DNA from: Clostridium sp.
GTDB lineage: Bacteria > Bacillota > Clostridia > Clostridiales > Clostridiaceae
Assembly (NCBI GenBank): GCA_003539755.1
Contig: DPOH01000351.1
Span: 1-7,835 of the forward strand
Length of the DNA stretch: 7,835 nt
Reading direction: 5' to 3'
Part shown: positions 5,282 to 7,835 of the stretch, piece after piece
Numbering within the stretch: the stretch's first letter is position 1
Layout of the letters: each line of letters begins with the position of its first letter
Made by a program: the position numbers and the translations under genes
The notes under the pieces: generated by a model
Databases searched by the model: none
What the model was told of the DNA's origin: nothing
What the model saw: the letters and a program-made list of their open reading frames with translations, nothing else

Positions 5282-6457
5282 TTATAATATTTCTTTTATA
5301 ACTTTAACAACTTCTTCCGCTACATACTTAGCATCTTCTAATTCAAGTGTGCTGTATACTGGAAGTGTTATTTCATTTTCATATTGTGCATATGCATTTG
5401 GATAATCCTTAATATCGTATCCTAAGTTCTTATATAGTGTAAGCATTGGAAGTGGCTTATAGTGAACATTTGTAGCTATTCCTCTTTCAGCTAATATTTG
5501 AATTGCTTTATTTCTCTTAGCTTCATCAAATCCTTTAACTCTATATAAGTATAAGTGATATGAAGTTTCTGTACCATTATCATCTTTAGTAAATGGTATT
5601 ATAGAGAAATCTTCTTTTTCTAATACTTCATTGTATACCTTAAATATTTCTCTTCTTCTTTCAAGCATTTTTTCATATCTAGTAAGCTGTACATTACCTA
5701 TTGCTGCACCTATATCTGTAAGGTTACATTTTAATCCATCATTAATAATATCATATTCCCATGCTCCAGCTTTCATTTTGCTAAGTGCATCCTTAGATTG
5801 ACCGTGCATTGCTGTAAATCTCATATATTGAAGAAGATTTTCATGTCCTCCAAAATGATTATCGTTAAATGTAAGTGCTCCCCCTTCTCCTGTAGTTAAG
5901 TTCTTAACTGCGTGGAATGAGAATGAGTGGAAATCACATTGTGATCCAACTGGTTGACCTTTGTATTTTGCACCAAATGAGTGAGCAGAGTCACAAAGAA
6001 TTATAATATCTTCTCTTCCTAAATCTTTTAATACTTTCTTTAATGCATCATAATCAAAAGGTACTCCTGCTATATCTACAGGCATTATAACTCTTGTTTT
6101 TGGAGTTATTTTTTCAGCTACTTTATCTATATCCATTTCAAAAGTATCTTTTTTAACATCCACATAAATAGGCTTAATTCCTCTATGAACTGCTACACTT
6201 GATGTTGCAGTATAAGTATAAGGAGTAGATATAATTTCATCCCCTTCCTTAAAATCAAATACTTTAAGCACTAATTCCATAGCTGCTGTTGCACTGTTTA
6301 ATGCTAATGCTTCATTTACTTTACAGTAATTTCTTATCCCATCTTCAAATTTAGCAAGCTGAGGACCAGATGTAATCCATCCGCTTCTTAATACTTCACA
6401 TACTGCTTGAACTTCTTCTTCACTTATATCTGGTGGTGAAAATGGTATTTTCTTCAT
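5282..6457 (-). CDS. DegT/DnrJ/EryC1/StrS family PLP-dependent aminotransferase
   Basis: A cytoplasmic fold-type I aminotransferase. Family members typically move an amino group from glutamate to a keto-sugar, often a nucleotide-linked 4-keto sugar used for surface glycans. Counting from ATG 6457 (391 residues), the N-terminus IPFSPPDISEEE and SGWITSGP (25-32) are typical. NSAT at 54-57 is the phosphate-binding segment, D156 in CDSAHSFGA faces the pyridine nitrogen, and K185 in SFHAVKNLTTGEGG is the Schiff-base lysine. The C-terminal domain (about 245-391) includes NVHYKPLP (330-337). The best general resemblance is to ArnB/PseC-like sugar aminotransferases, but the substrate cannot be told. 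An in-frame TTG at 6466 would add three residues, but it directly abuts the AGAAG SD, whereas ATG 6457 is nine bases away, so ATG is preferred. No other sugar-pathway gene is in the window. Confidence 0.92.
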   Translation of the reverse strand: MKKIPFSPPDISEEEVQAVCEVLRSGWITSGPQLAKFEDGIRNYCKVNEALALNSATAAMELVLKVFDFKEGDEIISTPYTYTATSSVAVHRGIKPIYVDVKKDTFEMDIDKVAEKITPKTRVIMPVDIAGVPFDYDALKKVLKDLGREDIIILCDSAHSFGAKYKGQPVGSQCDFHSFSFHAVKNLTTGEGGALTFNDNHFGGHENLLQYMRFTAMHGQSKDALSKMKAGAWEYDIINDGLKCNLTDIGAAIGNVQLTRYEKMLERRREIFKVYNEVLEKEDFSIIPFTKDDNGTETSYHLYLYRVKGFDEAKRNKAIQILAERGIATNVHYKPLPMLTLYKNLGYDIKDYPNAYAQYENEITLPVYSTLELEDAKYVAEEVVKVIKEIL

Positions 6458-6466
6458 AGTAATCAA

Positions 6467-6473
6467 CTTCTTT
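6467..6473 (-). promoter_or_regulatory. Weak ribosome binding site of the aminotransferase
   Basis: AAAGAAG on the minus strand is the only SD-like run near the start. It is nine bases from ATG 6457 and zero bases from TTG 6466, which decides the start. It is weaker than the GGAGG-type sites of the neighbouring genes, suggesting modest translation. Confidence 0.5.
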
Positions 6474-6546
6474 CATTAATATATATCTTTTCCTATTCGT
6501 AGCTTTTTTCTACTTTGCTAAAACTGAATATACTTTTTACACGTAT

Positions 6547-6577
6547 ATATTAATGTCTAACCTTAGGTAGGAGTCAA
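6547..6577 (-). promoter_or_regulatory. Possible MerR-type promoter/operator of the aminotransferase
   Basis: On the minus strand, TTGACT (6572-6577, five of six -35 matches) is followed after 19 bases by TAATAT (6547-6552, four of six -10 matches). The over-long spacer carries an imperfect dyad centred on 6564, with core ACCT-A-AGGT (6560-6568) and six of eight arm positions paired. A long spacer with a central dyad starting right after TTGACT is the layout of promoters activated by MerR-family regulators. A plainer reading is a weak sigma-A promoter with a 17-base spacer and -10 ATTAAT. It would give a leader of about 80 bases. No regulator gene is in the window. Confidence 0.4.
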
Positions 6578-6601
6578 CTATTATTTTTCAATTTATAATT
6601 A

Positions 6602-7792
6602 TTAAGCTTCCAAATAATCCATAGCTGTTTTAATAAATGCAGCTGCTCCTCTATATAAAACAGAATCATCCATCATATATTTTGAATTATGAGCTGGATA
6701 TATTATTCCATCTTCATATGGTTTAGGATTATATAAACGAAAATAACATCCAGGAAGTTTTTCAAAATAAAATCCTGCGTCTTCTGCTCCCATGCTATAC
6801 TCTTTAATAATATGAATTTCATCATTATCAAATATAGATCTTGCAGATTTTAAAAACTGTTCTACCATATTATAATCATTAATAACAGCTGGACATCCAC
6901 CTTCAAAATTAACTATACATTCAGCTTTCATAAGACTGCTCATTCCAACAGCTAATTCTTCAATTCTTTCTAATACATATTTTCTTATATCATTATCTAA
7001 ATTTCTTGTTGTCCCTTTAATTTCAATTAAATCAGGTATTATATTATTAGATGCTATACTTGTGGTAATTCCACAAAAACTAATAAGTGAAGGTATAGTT
7101 GGTTTTATCTCTCTGCTTAAAATATATTGTATATTATTCATAACCAAATTACCTATTGCAACAGGATCTATGCATTCATTAGGTGCAGATGCATGCCCTC
7201 CCTTACCCTTTATTTTTATATTAATTGGATCATCAGACGCAAACATACTTGTATAACTAACCATAAAATCTCCATTCTTATAATTCCTATTTGCATTATC
7301 AACATGAAGAGCTAATATTGAATCAACCTTTGGATCTTCCAATACTCCATCATTAATCATAGCATCAGCTCCACCTGGTGCACACTCTTCACAAGGCTGA
7401 AATATCAATTTAATTTTCCCATTTATCTTATCTTCGTGTTTTTTTAATATCTGTGCAACTGCAAGAAGTATTGCCATATGACCATCATGACCACATGCAT
7501 GCATATTTTCATTAGTAGATTTATAATCTATATTATTACATTCTTCCTTTATTGGGAGTCCATCCATATCTGCTCTTAATGCTATTGTTTTACCTTCTTT
7601 TTTTCCTAGTACAGCAGTTATTCCTGAATGTTTTTCATATGTCTTAAACTCAATATTCATTGCACATAATTTTTCTTGTATATATTTAGCTGTCTTTGGT
7701 AAGTCTAATCCTATTTCAGGAATCATATGAAGCTCTCTTCTCCACTTTATAATACTTTCATTTATATTTTTTAATTCATTAATTATTTCCAT
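6602..7792 (-). CDS. M20-family metal-dependent amidohydrolase (N-acyl amino acid/hippurate hydrolase type)
   Basis: The 396-residue enzyme belongs to the M20D-type amidohydrolases, which cleave N-acyl groups from amino acids or short peptides using two metal ions. Motifs occur in the expected order: the WRRELHMIPE opening (17-26), RADMDGLP (73-80), HACGHDGH with ligands C100 and H102 (98-105), CEECAPGGA with E135/E136 (134-142), H163 in ALHVD, and H368 in PAHNS. The dimerisation lid (about 185-295) contains GKGGHASAP at 196-204, whose histidine completes the active site of the partner subunit. Length is normal and no key residue is missing. There is no signal peptide, so it is cytoplasmic. 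The ATG has an unusual SD, AGGGGGG at 7800-7806. The gene ends 144 bases before the aminotransferase with no terminator between, so partial co-transcription is possible. The exact substrate cannot be assigned. Confidence 0.94.
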   Translation of the reverse strand: MEIINELKNINESIIKWRRELHMIPEIGLDLPKTAKYIQEKLCAMNIEFKTYEKHSGITAVLGKKEGKTIALRADMDGLPIKEECNNIDYKSTNENMHACGHDGHMAILLAVAQILKKHEDKINGKIKLIFQPCEECAPGGADAMINDGVLEDPKVDSILALHVDNANRNYKNGDFMVSYTSMFASDDPINIKIKGKGGHASAPNECIDPVAIGNLVMNNIQYILSREIKPTIPSLISFCGITTSIASNNIIPDLIEIKGTTRNLDNDIRKYVLERIEELAVGMSSLMKAECIVNFEGGCPAVINDYNMVEQFLKSARSIFDNDEIHIIKEYSMGAEDAGFYFEKLPGCYFRLYNPKPYEDGIIYPAHNSKYMMDDSVLYRGAAAFIKTAMDYLEA

Positions 7793-7799
7793 GTTTAAT

Positions 7800-7806
7800 C
7801 CCCCCT
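7800..7806 (-). promoter_or_regulatory. Unusual ribosome binding site, AGGGGGG
   Basis: The run of six G lies seven bases before the ATG of the M20 gene. It differs from AAGGAGG at two places, each of which still allows a G-U pair with the 16S rRNA anti-SD. It is therefore probably functional, and it settles the ATG at 7792 as the start. Confidence 0.6.
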
Positions 7807-7835
7807 AAAATATTAGATAGTGTAAAGTTGTTTAC

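Noticed and set aside
6423..6476. Eighteen-residue frame (ATG 6474-6476, minus) overlapping the aminotransferase start in another frame, as a possible regulatory upstream peptide
   Set aside because: There is no convincing SD at the right distance and no attenuator hairpin. It is too short to support without conservation.
1..7835. CRISPR arrays, insertion sequences, tRNA/rRNA genes, prophage or attachment-site signals
   Set aside because: I saw no regularly spaced repeats, transposase sequence, terminal inverted repeats or tRNA-like cloverleaf on either strand.

Overview
The window looks like a chromosomal segment of a low-GC Gram-positive anaerobe, most likely a Clostridium or close relative. 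This rests on the strongly AT-rich composition, A/T-ending codons, purine-rich Shine-Dalgarno (SD) sites, consensus sigma-A promoters, and the clostridial gene order tig - clpP - clpX. No database search was possible, so the genus is inferred. All seven protein genes lie on the minus strand. One predicted small RNA lies on the plus strand.

Minus-strand layout in transcription order, right to left: an M20-family zinc amidohydrolase (7792-6602); a PLP-dependent DegT/DnrJ/EryC1/StrS aminotransferase (6457-5282), with a possible promoter of its own that has MerR-type geometry; a roughly 540-base gene-free gap; a 70-residue cysteine-rich protein of unknown function (4739-4527); a 271-residue membrane-anchored protein of unknown function with a TTG start (4396-3581); trigger factor tig (3483-2200); clpP (2040-1441); and clpX (1403-114), ended by a strong terminator. 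The last 63 bases (1-63) hold no recognisable gene.

The right-hand metabolic genes and the left-hand protein-quality-control genes appear unrelated. Trigger factor folds chains as they leave the ribosome. ClpX unfolds substrates and feeds them to the ClpP peptidase chamber. The sequence suggests separate transcription of tig (promoter 3530-3559, terminator 2127-2159) and of clpP-clpX (promoter 2087-2115, terminator 64-110). The two unknown genes also each have a credible promoter.

The most interesting part is the gap at 4740-5281. On the plus strand it has a consensus -10 box, then about 140 bases with two independent hairpins, three unpaired C-rich patches, and a 13-bp intrinsic terminator. 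No plus-strand gene follows. This is best read as a trans-acting small RNA with C-rich, SD-complementary segments, or as an undescribed structured RNA. The 70-residue Cys-rich protein, transcribed divergently from this RNA, is the second item worth following up.
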